DNA of 64,000 bases from CAYHCE01 sp964355015. Lineage in GTDB: Bacteria > Cyanobacteriota > Cyanobacteriia > PCC-6307 > Cyanobiaceae. Location of the stretch: assembly GCA_964355015.1 (NCBI GenBank), contig CAYHCE010000010.1, positions 20,691 through 84,690 of the forward strand, given 5' to 3'. Shown here piece by piece: positions 1 through 11,707 of this stretch (position 1 is its first letter; each line of letters opens with the position of its first letter). The notes under the pieces were generated by a model. It did not search any database, was not told where the DNA came from, and saw only the letters and a list, made by a program, of their open reading frames with translations. A program made the translations under genes and the position numbers.

Positions 1-79
1 AGCACAGCTGGCGGTATTCCTCCAGGGGCCGCTGGTTCTGGGGCACCGGACAGGGAGGCTCCGAGCAGGCCTGATCCAT
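1..79 (-). CDS. CGLD27-like family protein, N-terminal fragment (runs off the window)
   Basis: Reading leftward from an ATG at 79, the frame gives about 26 residues beginning MDQACSEPPCPVP and continuing QNQRPLEEYRQL, then leaves the window. The short CPVPxxQRPLxEY pattern matches the start of CGLD27-like proteins, a family shared by cyanobacteria and chloroplasts whose role is poorly known. The gene sits 18 bp downstream of rsfS on the same strand, so it is probably the last gene of a DUF3318-rsfS-CGLD27 run. Only the extreme N-terminus is visible, so the family call rests on that motif and on the position beside rsfS. Confidence 0.55.
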   Translation of the reverse strand, partial: MDQACSEPPCPVPQNQRPLEEYRQLC

Positions 80-97
80 GGCGATCGTGGGGCTGCC

Positions 98-505
98 TCA
101 GTGGGGCAGTGGTTGGCTTGAGCTTACGAACGGCACCCGCTCGCCGTGCCCCCAGAACGACTCCAGGTCGTAGTAGCGACGCTCGTTCGGGGTGAGCACA
201 TGCACGATCAGCTCCCCGTAGTCGAGCAGGACCCAGCGCCCTTCGCTCTGGCCCTCCTTGCGCAGAGGCAGCCGGCCCGCCTCGGCCTCGAGCCGGTCCT
301 CGACCGAACGGGCGATGGCGCGCACCTGCACGTCGGAGAGGCCCGAGCAGATCACGAACCAGTCGGCGAGGGAGGAAACTTCCTCCACCCGGATCAGGCA
401 GATCTCGACCGCCTTGCGGTCGTCACAGGCTTCGGCGGCCAGCAGGGCCAGAGCCCTGCTGTCGCCGGGGGGGAGGGTGGCCGGGGTCGGGGCGGTTTCA
501 GCCAT
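98..505 (-). CDS. rsfS: Ribosome silencing factor RsfS (Iojap/RsfS family)
   Basis: 135 residues, the usual length for RsfS. The family signature ADWFVICSG lies at residues 47-55, followed by the WVLLDYGELIVHVL strand at 91-104 and RYYDLESFW near 110-118. RsfS binds L14 (uL14) of the large ribosomal subunit and blocks subunit joining, which lowers translation in starvation or darkness. The N-terminal 15 residues are Pro/Ala-rich and probably disordered. The start at 505 overlaps the end of the upstream DUF3318 gene by 8 bp, which suggests translational coupling. Confidence 0.93.
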   Translation of the reverse strand: MAETAPTPATLPPGDSRALALLAAEACDDRKAVEICLIRVEEVSSLADWFVICSGLSDVQVRAIARSVEDRLEAEAGRLPLRKEGQSEGRWVLLDYGELIVHVLTPNERRYYDLESFWGHGERVPFVSSSQPLPH

Positions 506-1133
506 AGACGTTCTCGCTGGTCACGGACTGGCGGCTCCCCTGCTGCTGGGCCATTTCGGCCCGGGCGTTGGCCGCACTCTTGCGCAGCGCCTCGAGCCGG
601 TCCTCGTAGAAGGTCCGTTTCTTCTTCTTGCGGGTCTGCTCCACCAGCTCCTTGAGGGCGCCGCCCAGGCTCTTGTAGGCATTGGGCAGGCTGTAGCCGA
701 AGCGGGTGGCCAGGGAGATCGCCCGTTCATCGGCGGCGATGGCGTCCTGGAGACGCTTCTCCTTGTTGTTCTTGAGGTAGAGGCGGTAGCCGGCGAAGCC
801 GGAGAGACCCATGGCCATCACCAGCAGCAGCCCGTCCTGCACCCACAGCTCGCCGATCGCCCCACCGAGGCCGATGGCCAGGGCTGCCATCTCCCAGCCG
901 TCGCGGGGCACGGCGTCGTTCTGGATCCGGCCCACCTCGTGCCAGAACAGCAGGTTCCGGTGGTCCAGGGCGAGCTGGTCCCACTTCTCCAGATCCACCT
1001 GGATCTCGACCTCGTCGCGGCCGATCTCCTCGATCGTGATCAGGGGGGGATCGGCGGAGGCCGCGGCTTCCACGAACACCCAGCTCTGCATCTCAGGCGG
1101 CAGGAGCCCCTTCAGGCGCTGGAGTTCGCTCAT
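498..1133 (-). CDS. DUF3318 membrane protein
   Basis: 211 residues. It has a soluble N-terminal part with a HEVGRIQ segment (residues 65-71) in the style of a small metal-binding helix, then two hydrophobic stretches at about 82-97 and 100-118, then a charged, Lys-rich tail (KKKKR near 165-180). This arrangement fits DUF3318, a cyanobacterial family of unknown function. It is transcribed ahead of rsfS with an 8-bp overlap and is divergent from carB, so the 165 bp at 1134-1298 should hold promoters for both directions. The HE motif is a visual impression, not evidence of enzyme activity. Confidence 0.8.
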   Translation of the reverse strand: MSELQRLKGLLPPEMQSWVFVEAAASADPPLITIEEIGRDEVEIQVDLEKWDQLALDHRNLLFWHEVGRIQNDAVPRDGWEMAALAIGLGGAIGELWVQDGLLLVMAMGLSGFAGYRLYLKNNKEKRLQDAIAADERAISLATRFGYSLPNAYKSLGGALKELVEQTRKKKKRTFYEDRLEALRKSAANARAEMAQQQGSRQSVTSENVYG

Positions 1134-1298
1134 GGAGCCGTTAGGGACGATCTGCTGTTGATCACGTTAGCGAGGACACCAGCCCTGCCCGTCCGTGGCC
1201 CCTGGCCAAGCGATGCTCGGTCGGCTGCGGCCGGCCCGGGGCCCAGGGAAGGTGCGGACGTGAGAGGCTGAGCGCGTTTGGCTGTTCAAGCTCCGCCC

Positions 1299-4619
<3,321 letters not shown>

Positions 4620-4675
4620 GGTTGATCCACCGCGCGCCTCCCCCTGCCGTGACCAGCACCGCCTCCGCACCGACC

Positions 4676-5344
4676 ATGGGCCTGCCGGCCCCGATCGCGC
4701 CCGGCTCCGACCTGCGCGACCGGTTCCGGGCCGCCTACGAGAACCGCTACACCTGGGAACCGGGGTTCGGCGGCTACGGCGGTCGCTGCGTCTGGGAGCA
4801 GGACGACCGCCGTGAGGTCGGCAGCTTCGTGGTGGGGGCGGACCTCAAGGCCGCGGTGGAGGGTATCGCCGATGAGGAGGTGAGCAAGGCGATCGGCTCC
4901 CAGCTCTGGGAGGTCTGCATCCACCGGGTTCGCCGCAGCTTCGAGCAGACCCACGGCGCCAACACCTTCAGCGCCGGTGACACCGACGCGGTGGGAGTGG
5001 AGGTGATCGTGGGCGGTAAGAACGCCGGCGATCGCTACCGCATCCAGAACGATGTGGTCACGATGGTGCACCGCCAGATTCACGGCACCGTGGTGACGAT
5101 CTTCACCGGCAGCACCACCGACACCGGTGCCGGCTACCTCAGCCGCAGCTACACCAGCCAGTACAGCGATCCGGCCACGGGCGCCGCCCGGGGCGGCAGG
5201 AGCAGCTTCACCGACACCTTCGTTCCCCTCGGAGCCGGCGGTCCCTGGGTGCTGGCCGAGCGGGTGATCGAAACCGAGGATCCGGAAACCCCCGGAAGCA
5301 CCGTGCGCCAGACCTTCCGCTTCGAGGATCTGCAGGCGCTCTGA
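4676..5344 (+). CDS. DUF3386 family protein
   Basis: 222 residues from ATG 4676. A TTG at 4622, two bases after the carB stop, would extend it by 18 poorly conserved-looking residues. The body opens with LRDRFRAAYENRYTWEP and contains repeated beta-strand-like segments with GYGGRCVWEQ and TGAGYLSRSYTSQYSD. This is the pattern of DUF3386, a cyanobacterial/plastid-lineage family of unknown function. No signal peptide or membrane segment is seen. It follows carB by 56 bp on the same strand and could be co-transcribed, but a functional link is not evident. Confidence 0.78.
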   Translation: MGLPAPIAPGSDLRDRFRAAYENRYTWEPGFGGYGGRCVWEQDDRREVGSFVVGADLKAAVEGIADEEVSKAIGSQLWEVCIHRVRRSFEQTHGANTFSAGDTDAVGVEVIVGGKNAGDRYRIQNDVVTMVHRQIHGTVVTIFTGSTTDTGAGYLSRSYTSQYSDPATGAARGGRSSFTDTFVPLGAGGPWVLAERVIETEDPETPGSTVRQTFRFEDLQAL

Positions 5345-5369
5345 ACTCCGTTGCTGGGGACGTCCGGGT

Positions 5370-5600
5370 TCAGATCCCTTCGGGCAGTGGGGGAATGGTC
5401 TTGAGCCGCTCGTTGAGCTGGAAGGCCATCGATTGCCGTCCCACCGCCAGCACCTTCAGGGTGTCCTCGTAGAGCCGCAGCTGGGCATCGGCCACCTGCA
5501 TGCCCCGCACCAGTTCCTTGACGTCGTCGGGAAGGGTGTTCAGTTCGTAGCGCTTGCCCTCGAAGGTGAGCACAGGGGGTTGGGAGGTAGATGCCGTCAA
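5370..5600 (-). CDS. DUF6447-like small protein
   Basis: 76 residues. The core PVLTFEGKRYELNTLPDD followed by VKELVRGMQVADAQLRLYED and LKVLAVGRQSMAFQLNERLK is typical of a small, conserved cyanobacterial family (DUF6447). After the short N-terminal strand it is predicted to be largely one amphipathic helix. No function is known. It is convergent with the DUF3386 gene (25 bp between stops) and lies downstream of the DUF4177-like gene on the same strand. Confidence 0.7.
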   Translation of the reverse strand: MTASTSQPPVLTFEGKRYELNTLPDDVKELVRGMQVADAQLRLYEDTLKVLAVGRQSMAFQLNERLKTIPPLPEGI

Positions 5601-5627
5601 GGTTGCAACCGGGTCGTCGACGACAGG

Positions 5628-5969
5628 TTACGGCGCCTGCGTGGCGGGTCCGGCCGGGGGCAGCTTGGCCGGAACCGGTCGCCGTGCCCTCTTGAAGAAG
5701 AACATCAGCAACGGCCCCACCTGGGCCGCCTCCACCATCTCCCAGCCCTCCTTGCCGAGCAGGTTGAGGAAGAATTGCAGCTGTTCGGCCGGATGGCGCG
5801 GCGGCGGCGGCGCGCCGTAGAGCTCGGGAAACTCGCGGGCGATGAATTCAGGGCTCAGCACCCCCTGCAGCTTCTCGCTGGCCGCCTGCGGGTCGGGGGC
5901 CTGGGGTGGGGAGCTGTTCTCCACGTTGATGTGGATCACCCTGTACTCCCACTGGGGCATATCGGCCAT
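5628..5969 (-). CDS. DUF4177-like small protein
   Basis: 113 residues. It starts MADMPQWEYRVIHINVE and later has LNLLGKEGWEMVEAAQ and LLMFFFKRAR. The order WEYRV ... LxxLGKEGWEMV ... FxFKR is the DUF4177 pattern, with an unusually long Pro-rich insert (about residues 18-60) between the two halves. Function unknown. Start at 5969; a second ATG three codons in is equally possible. It sits 35 bp downstream of the ABC exporter gene on the same strand. Confidence 0.6.
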   Translation of the reverse strand: MADMPQWEYRVIHINVENSSPPQAPDPQAASEKLQGVLSPEFIAREFPELYGAPPPPRHPAEQLQFFLNLLGKEGWEMVEAAQVGPLLMFFFKRARRPVPAKLPPAGPATQAP

Positions 5970-6004
5970 GGCCGGAGGCTGTCGAACGGGAACGGACGGG
6001 CGGT

Positions 6005-7744
6005 TCAGGCGGCGACGCGGATCAGCTGCCGCTCGCAGAGCTCGCGGTAGCGACCGGGATGGGCCATCAGCTGATCATGGCTGCCCCGCTCCACGATCCG
6101 ACCCGCATCGAGCACCAGGATCTGATCCGCCCCCTGCACCGTGGAAAGGCGGTGGGCGATCACCAGAACGGTGCGGCCCTCCATCGCCTGCCTGAGCCCC
6201 TGCTGCACGGCCTCCTCGGCCTCGGCGTCGAGGGCACTGGTGGCTTCGTCGAGCAGCAGCACGGCCGGATCGCCGAGCACGGCGCGGGCGATGGCGAGCC
6301 GCTGCAGCTGGCCGCCGGAGAAGTTGCTGCCCCGCTCCTCGATCCGGGAGCCGTACCCCCCCGGCAGCGCTTCGATGAAGCCGGCGGCGTTGGCCAGCCG
6401 GGCCGCCTGCCGCACCTGCGCGTCGCTGGCGGAGCGCCCGAAGCGGATCGCCTCCTCCACCGTGCCCGAGAAGACGCTGCTCTGCTGAGGCACCAGCGCC
6501 ACGGCCCGGCGCAGATCGCCGGCCCGCAGACGGGCCAGATCCTGGCCGTCCAGCAGCACCCGGCCGCGCTGGGCGGTGTTGAAGCGCAGCAGCAACGAGA
6601 AAAGGGTGCTCTTGCCGGCTCCGGATGGACCCACCAGGGCCACCAGCTGGCCGGAGTGGGCGGTGAGATCGAGGCCTCGCAGCACCGGCTGCTCCGGTTC
6701 GTACCCGAACCAGACATCCTCCAGCGTCAGCTCTCCCTGCACGGTCCCCAGCGGTTGGGCATCGGCACGGTCGGGGATCTCCACCGGTTCCCGCTCGATC
6801 TCCCGCAGCCGCCGCAGTGAGGCCTGGCCCTGCTGGAACTCGTTGTAGTTGGTGGTGAGATGGGAGATCGGATCGATCAGCATCAGCAGGGCGGCCACGT
6901 AGCTGCTGAATCCCTGGCTGTCGAGGCCCCCGGCCTGGATCCGGGCGGCGCCGATCAGCAACACCGAGAGGATGCCCGCCGCTTCGATGAAGCCCACCAC
7001 CGGGTGTTGCAGGGCCAGCAGCCTGAGGGTGCGGTACCGGGCGCGGCGGTGCAGGTCGATCTCCTGTTCGAAGCGCTGCTGCAACCAGGCTTCGGCGGCG
7101 AAGGCTCGCACCAGCGGCAGGCCGCCGATCGCCTCGCCCAGCAGCCCGGCCAGCTCGCTCACCTGCTTCTGGCTACGCTCGGCCGCCCCCATCACGCGGG
7201 CTCCGAAGGCGCTCACCATCACGGCCACCAGCGGGGCCAGCACCAGGGTGGCCAGCGAGAGCTTCCAGTCGAGGAAGACCATGTAGCCGAACACCACCAC
7301 CAGCTGCAGCAGGCTGGGGGTGCTGTCCTGGATGGTCTTGTAGATCACCTCACCCACCCGGTCGGCATCCTCGGTGAGGCGGTAGGTGAGATCGCCGGCC
7401 GAGAGCTTCTCAAGGGCACCGAATTCAAGCCGCTGCAGGCGGGCGAACAGCTGGCTGCGCAGGGCCTGGCTCACCTGCAGGGCCGGGTTGGCCAGGAGAG
7501 TGTCCTGGCCGAACTGGGCCAGTTTCTGGATCAGGAACACTCCCAGAGCCAGGGCGATCGCCCGCAGCACCCGGGGGAAGTCGCCGGCGCCGATCGCAGG
7601 GATCAGCTGTCCGGCCAACCAGGCCAGCAGTGGCCAGCAGGCCACGAAGACGAGCATGCAGAGCCCACCAGCCACCAGCCTGCGGCGATGGGGCTTCAGC
7701 AGCGGCAGCAGCCCGCGGAAGCCGGCCGATGGGGGTGCGAGCAT
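6005..7744 (-). CDS. ABC exporter, fused permease and ATPase (MsbA/multidrug type)
   Basis: 579 residues. The N-terminal half has about six membrane helices. The C-terminal half is a complete nucleotide-binding domain with Walker A GPSGAGKST, Q-loop VPQQSS, signature FSGGQLQRLAIARA (Leu of LSGGQ replaced by Phe), Walker B VLLLDEATSALD and H-loop IAHRLST. The length and order fit homodimeric exporters of lipids or drugs. No substrate can be read from the sequence. Its start at 7744 faces the S4 gene across about 40 bp, so the two share a short divergent promoter region. Confidence 0.92.
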   Translation of the reverse strand: MLAPPSAGFRGLLPLLKPHRRRLVAGGLCMLVFVACWPLLAWLAGQLIPAIGAGDFPRVLRAIALALGVFLIQKLAQFGQDTLLANPALQVSQALRSQLFARLQRLEFGALEKLSAGDLTYRLTEDADRVGEVIYKTIQDSTPSLLQLVVVFGYMVFLDWKLSLATLVLAPLVAVMVSAFGARVMGAAERSQKQVSELAGLLGEAIGGLPLVRAFAAEAWLQQRFEQEIDLHRRARYRTLRLLALQHPVVGFIEAAGILSVLLIGAARIQAGGLDSQGFSSYVAALLMLIDPISHLTTNYNEFQQGQASLRRLREIEREPVEIPDRADAQPLGTVQGELTLEDVWFGYEPEQPVLRGLDLTAHSGQLVALVGPSGAGKSTLFSLLLRFNTAQRGRVLLDGQDLARLRAGDLRRAVALVPQQSSVFSGTVEEAIRFGRSASDAQVRQAARLANAAGFIEALPGGYGSRIEERGSNFSGGQLQRLAIARAVLGDPAVLLLDEATSALDAEAEEAVQQGLRQAMEGRTVLVIAHRLSTVQGADQILVLDAGRIVERGSHDQLMAHPGRYRELCERQLIRVAA

Positions 7745-7782
7745 CGGCAGACCCTATCAGCGCCGTTCGAGCGCTTCTCGCC

Positions 7783-7968
7783 TTGCGCCTCGATCAATTC
7801 CTCAAGTGGCAGGGGGTGGTGGGCACCGGCGGCGAGGCCAAGCTGAGGGTGCAGCAGGGAGAGGTGCGGGTGAACGGGGAGCTGGAGCTGCGCCGCGGCC
7901 GCCGGCTGATGGCAGGGGATCGGGTGGAACTGGCGGGCTGGAGCCTGGAGGTCCCCACCGCCCTCTAG
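7783..7968 (+). CDS. Small S4-domain RNA-binding protein
   Basis: 61 residues from a TTG at 7783. It reads LRLDQFLKWQGVVGTGGEAK, then GEVRVNGELELRRGRRLMAGDRVEL: a complete stand-alone S4 fold of the YaaA/RlbA type, which binds structured RNA. In-frame starts further upstream (ATG 7729, GTG 7735) would overlap the divergent ABC gene and add non-conserved residues, so the short form is preferred. The true start remains uncertain because no good Shine-Dalgarno is seen before 7783. It precedes tpiA by 31 bp. Confidence 0.72.
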   Translation: MRLDQFLKWQGVVGTGGEAKLRVQQGEVRVNGELELRRGRRLMAGDRVELAGWSLEVPTAL

Positions 7969-7999
7969 GTTGTGGGGCACTTATCAGGGGGGATCTCCT

Positions 8000-8740
8000 G
8001 TGCGCAAGGCGCTGATCGCGGGCAACTGGAAGATGCACATGACCTGCGCCGAAGCGCGGGACTATGCCGCTGCGTTCCTTCCCCTGGTGAGGAACCTGCC
8101 GGACGACAGGGAGGTGCTGCTGGCCCCACCCTTCACCGCGATCGCCGCTCTGAGCGAGGCCCTGGCCGGCAGCCCGGTGAAGATCTCCGCCCAGAACGTT
8201 CACTGGGACCTGTCCGGCGCCTACACCGGAATGATCTCGGCTCCCATGCTGCTGGAGCACGGGGTCACCCACGCCATCGTCGGTCACAGCGAACCGCGCA
8301 AGTACTACAGCGAAACGGACGAGCAGATCAACCTGCGGGGGCGGGCGGCCCAGAAGGCCGGCCTGATCCCGATCCTCTGCGTGGGCGAGAGCGATTCGCA
8401 GCGTGAGGCGGGCGAAGCGGAACGCGTGATCCGCCGCCAGGTGGAGCAGGGCCTCGACGGGCTCGATCCCGGCCGGCTGGTGGTGGCCTATGAGCCGATC
8501 TGGGCGATCGGTACCGGCAAGACCTGCGAAGCCGAGGAGGCCAATCGCCTCTGCGGCCTGATCCGCGGCTGGGTCGGTTACGAGCAGCTCACCATCCAGT
8601 ACGGCGGGTCTGTGAAGGTGGAGAACATAGACCTGCTGATGTCTCAACCGGACATCGACGGTGTGCTTGTGGGCGGAGCGTCCCTCGACCCGACAGGCTT
8701 TGCCCGCATCGCCCGGTACCAGGTTCCTGTGGTTGCCTGA
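8000..8740 (+). CDS. tpiA: Triosephosphate isomerase
   Basis: 246 residues from GTG 8000, placed after an AGGGGGGA Shine-Dalgarno-like run ending about 5 bases upstream. It interconverts dihydroxyacetone phosphate and glyceraldehyde 3-phosphate in glycolysis and the Calvin cycle. The catalytic residues are all present: K11 in NWKMH, H96 in AIVGHSEPR and E165 in VVAYEPIWAIGTG. The phosphate loop YGGSVKVEN and GVLVGGASLDP is also intact. A TTG at 7970 would extend it by ten residues with no family support. Confidence 0.96.
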   Translation: MRKALIAGNWKMHMTCAEARDYAAAFLPLVRNLPDDREVLLAPPFTAIAALSEALAGSPVKISAQNVHWDLSGAYTGMISAPMLLEHGVTHAIVGHSEPRKYYSETDEQINLRGRAAQKAGLIPILCVGESDSQREAGEAERVIRRQVEQGLDGLDPGRLVVAYEPIWAIGTGKTCEAEEANRLCGLIRGWVGYEQLTIQYGGSVKVENIDLLMSQPDIDGVLVGGASLDPTGFARIARYQVPVVA

Positions 8741-8904
8741 CCTGAGCACCTTGGCGGCAGACGCAGGAAGCAGAGGCTGGCCTGGCTCTGCCGGCTCAGC
8801 CGGGTAGATCTCCTGGATCAGGCAATCGGTCAGCGATCAAGCGTTCCGATTCAGTACACGCGTTCCAGCCGAACGTGCTATTGTAAATCGGATTGATTCT
8901 GGTT

Positions 8905-10185
8905 ATGCTACAAGAAGTCATTCAGGTGGTCGATGACTACTGTCGAGATAATGATATTTTTTACGATGACAGCCTGTCTGGGCACACCAGTCTCATTGCA
9001 GATCTTGGTCTGACATCGGTGGACTTCGTGTCCCTGTTCCAGAAGTGCCAGGCCCTCACCACAACGCGCTTATCCTTCATCAAGCTGGTGATGCCGGTCG
9101 AAGGCGAGTACGTCGCCGACCTGCAGATCAAGGATCTGAGTGATTATATTCAGCATCAGATCACCGCTGAGTCGAGCCAGACGCAACCGGAACCTGTCTC
9201 CCGGGTAGCATCGCCCCAGGTAGAGGATGGGAAGTACAAACGGGCTCTGTTCAGTGACTCCGACTTCGAGCTGCTTAAATCTCTGATTCAGAAGCCCTCC
9301 TTCAGCGATCCGACACCTCTGGTGACCCGGACCAAGCTTCTGTTCATCCTGTCGTCTCCCCGTTCTGGCTCAACGCTGTTGCAGCGCATGCTGGACCAGC
9401 ATCCAGAGATCGAATCTCCGGAGGAGTTGCACTTGATGCACTATGACAGCTTTGCACAGAGGTTTCAGGCCCTCAAGGGCGAGGAGACTCGGCATCTGCT
9501 CGGAGGAACCGTTCGGCTACGCGCCAGAATCAAGGGGTGTGAACTTGCCGAATCCCAGCGGATCGAACAGACGTACATTGAACAGAATGTTCCGGTGCTC
9601 CGGTTCTTTGAGGAGCTTGATGATGATCTTCGCTCCCGCTACCTCGTCGATAAGACCCCATCCTATTCCTACAGCGGTGAAACTCTGCAGCGCATCGCTC
9701 AGCAGTTTCCCGAAGCACGCTTTCTCTATCTGGTGCGTCATCCCTCGGCCGTTCTCAAATCGCTGATCGACTCCCAGCTTCAGGAAATCATTCCGTTCGT
9801 GCGTCGATACCCCGGCGAAATGTCAGCGATTCCGGAGATGATCTGGTCTCTGTGTAACGCCAACATCCAGTCCATGCTGGCCGGTGTTGATCCTGAACGC
9901 GTGTCGGTCGTGACCTACGAGGATCTGGTTGGCGATCCGAAGCAGGCCATCGCCGCTATCCTTGACTTCCTGGAACTTCCCTACCATCCAGACTGCGCCA
10001 TGCCCTATGGCAGAGAGCAGAGCGATCAGATTGAAACCAATAACTATGCTGGCGATCTCAAATTTTTCCTGGAGAACAAGATCGTGAATGAAAGAGCAGA
10101 CATCTGGAGATCCTTCCCTGCACTGCTTCCCCTCTCCGATACGACAGTCAAGCTCATGGGTTCACTTTCAGCTTATCAGGACTGA
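8905..10185 (+). CDS. Acyl carrier protein fused to a PAPS-dependent sulfotransferase
   Basis: 426 residues from ATG 8905; a TTG at 8893 adds four. Residues 1-90 form an acyl carrier domain with DLGLTSVDFVSL, where S38 is the expected phosphopantetheine site. A variable linker (about 90-140) leads to a sulfotransferase domain with the 5'-phosphosulfate loop SPRSGSTLLQRML (from 151), LVDKTPSY (248-254) and the 3'-phosphate-binding segment LVRHPSAVLKS (276-286). By family knowledge, such a domain moves sulfate from PAPS to a hydroxyl, here probably on an acyl chain held on the carrier. ACP-sulfotransferase pairing is known from the cyanobacterial olefin synthase, but there it is part of a much larger protein. 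It is the first gene of the island, with codon use more AT-rich than tpiA upstream. A weak -10-like TATTGT lies at 8879-8884. Confidence 0.85.
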   Translation: MLQEVIQVVDDYCRDNDIFYDDSLSGHTSLIADLGLTSVDFVSLFQKCQALTTTRLSFIKLVMPVEGEYVADLQIKDLSDYIQHQITAESSQTQPEPVSRVASPQVEDGKYKRALFSDSDFELLKSLIQKPSFSDPTPLVTRTKLLFILSSPRSGSTLLQRMLDQHPEIESPEELHLMHYDSFAQRFQALKGEETRHLLGGTVRLRARIKGCELAESQRIEQTYIEQNVPVLRFFEELDDDLRSRYLVDKTPSYSYSGETLQRIAQQFPEARFLYLVRHPSAVLKSLIDSQLQEIIPFVRRYPGEMSAIPEMIWSLCNANIQSMLAGVDPERVSVVTYEDLVGDPKQAIAAILDFLELPYHPDCAMPYGREQSDQIETNNYAGDLKFFLENKIVNERADIWRSFPALLPLSDTTVKLMGSLSAYQD

Positions 10186-10188
10186 GCG

Positions 10189-11646
10189 ATGAAATCCGCT
10201 GTCAGCATCAATAAGCCACCGCAAGCGGTATGTGCCAACGGCTTCGGCGATCCCTACAACGCTTATGCCTATTCTGCGGCTGTTTTCAAGGGAAACCTGT
10301 ATATCGGAACGGGTCGCGCGAACCTTGTCTTCCTGCGCTTCGGCATGCCTAATGTGCATATTGACATGTGGCCCGTGCCGATCGAGTACAAGAACTACGA
10401 GTCGGCCTTTGAGGAAATGGTGTCCGCTGCCGAGATCTGGTGCTTCCGTCCGCACGCCTCCGCCCCAAAGCGAGTCCATCAGGCGGATTGGTTCGTTCCT
10501 GAGGAGGGGACACCGTTTCGCCGGCATTACGGCTATCGCAGCATGTGCACCTTCAAAGAAGGTGGTCGAGACAAGGCTCTCTATGTCGCGTCGACCTCTC
10601 GATCCCGCGGTGACGGGCCCGATCTGATGGTCAGCCATGACGGCAAAAGTTTCGACCGTCTCCGCAAGCCCAATATCATTTCGAACTTCTCTTCCAGTGA
10701 GTTCACCCTGACGTCGATTCGATCGCTGCTGCAGTTCGATGATCTACTGGTGACGACGATCACCGGCGCATCGAAGGGGCGTATCAACGGGGCAGGAACA
10801 ACCACGATCTTCGCGACCGACGATCCAGCTTCAGGAGAGTGGCACTCCATCAATGCCGATGGACTGGGTACATTCCCGGAGGTCGTCGTCGTCTATGAGC
10901 TCTGTATCCACGATGGTTTTCTGTACGCAGGCACCGGTGGGTCAAGAGGATTCCAGCTTTGGAGAGGTCGGCGCGTCTCCAAGTACGATTTCGACTGGGA
11001 GCTGGTCGTCAAGGATGGTGGAGGCCGTGGTCCGCTGAACCAGGGCATCATCTCGCTGTGTAGCCACAAGGGCTACCTGTACATCGGAACCGGCATTCAG
11101 AACGGTGGCCATGATCGCACCCACAATGTGGGCCCTGCGGCCGGCGAGGTGCTTCGGCTGGCTCCCGATGACAGCATCGAGATCGTCTGTGGCAAGCCCC
11201 GGGATGGTCTGATTCCCCTCAGCGGCAGGGGACCGGGCTTCAACAATTTCTTTAATGCCTATATCTGGAAGATCGTCAGCATCAATGGATCGCTGCTGGT
11301 CGGAACGATGGACTGGTCCTTGTTCGGGTTGTGGACCCTTCGGGATCAGCGAAAGACCCGGTTCGGAAAGCTGATGGATTGGGATTCGATGCAGGTCTAC
11401 CTTTCCTCGTTCGGTGGAGCTGAACTGTGGACATCCGAGGATGGGGCAGATTGGAGTTGCGTCAGTCGCAATGGCTTTGATAATGTCTATAACTTTGGCA
11501 TTCGAAATATCATTTCCTGGAATGGACTCACCCATGTCTGCACAGCCAACCCATTCGGTCCCAAAGTGCTGATCCGAACCTCAGATGAGGATGTCGGTAC
11601 CTATGAAGTCAACCCACAGGGCGGCTGTCAGATCATCACAATCTGA
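10189..11646 (+). CDS. Predicted beta-propeller protein of unknown function
   Basis: 485 residues starting three bases after the ACP-sulfotransferase stop, so almost certainly co-transcribed. A short strand motif recurs: LYIGTG at 37-42, LYVAST at 131-136, LLVTTI at 187-192, LYAGTG at 245-250, LYIGTG at 297-302 and LLVGTM from 369. Spacing is mostly 50-60 residues, as in a six- or seven-bladed propeller. Trp and Gly-rich turns, for example FQLWRG and AELWTSEDG, fit such a fold. No signal peptide or membrane segment is visible, so it is probably cytoplasmic. I do not recognise the family. In this context it could be a lyase, a binding partner or a scaffold for the sulfated acyl product, but that is inference only. 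Confidence 0.75.
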   Translation: MKSAVSINKPPQAVCANGFGDPYNAYAYSAAVFKGNLYIGTGRANLVFLRFGMPNVHIDMWPVPIEYKNYESAFEEMVSAAEIWCFRPHASAPKRVHQADWFVPEEGTPFRRHYGYRSMCTFKEGGRDKALYVASTSRSRGDGPDLMVSHDGKSFDRLRKPNIISNFSSSEFTLTSIRSLLQFDDLLVTTITGASKGRINGAGTTTIFATDDPASGEWHSINADGLGTFPEVVVVYELCIHDGFLYAGTGGSRGFQLWRGRRVSKYDFDWELVVKDGGGRGPLNQGIISLCSHKGYLYIGTGIQNGGHDRTHNVGPAAGEVLRLAPDDSIEIVCGKPRDGLIPLSGRGPGFNNFFNAYIWKIVSINGSLLVGTMDWSLFGLWTLRDQRKTRFGKLMDWDSMQVYLSSFGGAELWTSEDGADWSCVSRNGFDNVYNFGIRNIISWNGLTHVCTANPFGPKVLIRTSDEDVGTYEVNPQGGCQIITI

Positions 11647-11707
11647 TTCGGTCGCCTTGCTCCGACGGTGTTTGGCTGAACTGGGATCATCGGCCTTCGC
11701 GGGCCGG

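Noticed and set aside
8775..8800. Short hairpin after tpiA (CAGAG...CTCTG)
   Set aside because: Only five paired bases and no T-run, so it is not convincing as a terminator.
8820..8890. Possible promoter of the ACP-sulfotransferase gene
   Set aside because: TATTGT at 8879-8884 is a fair -10, but no -35 was found and it would leave almost no leader, so it is not listed as a feature.
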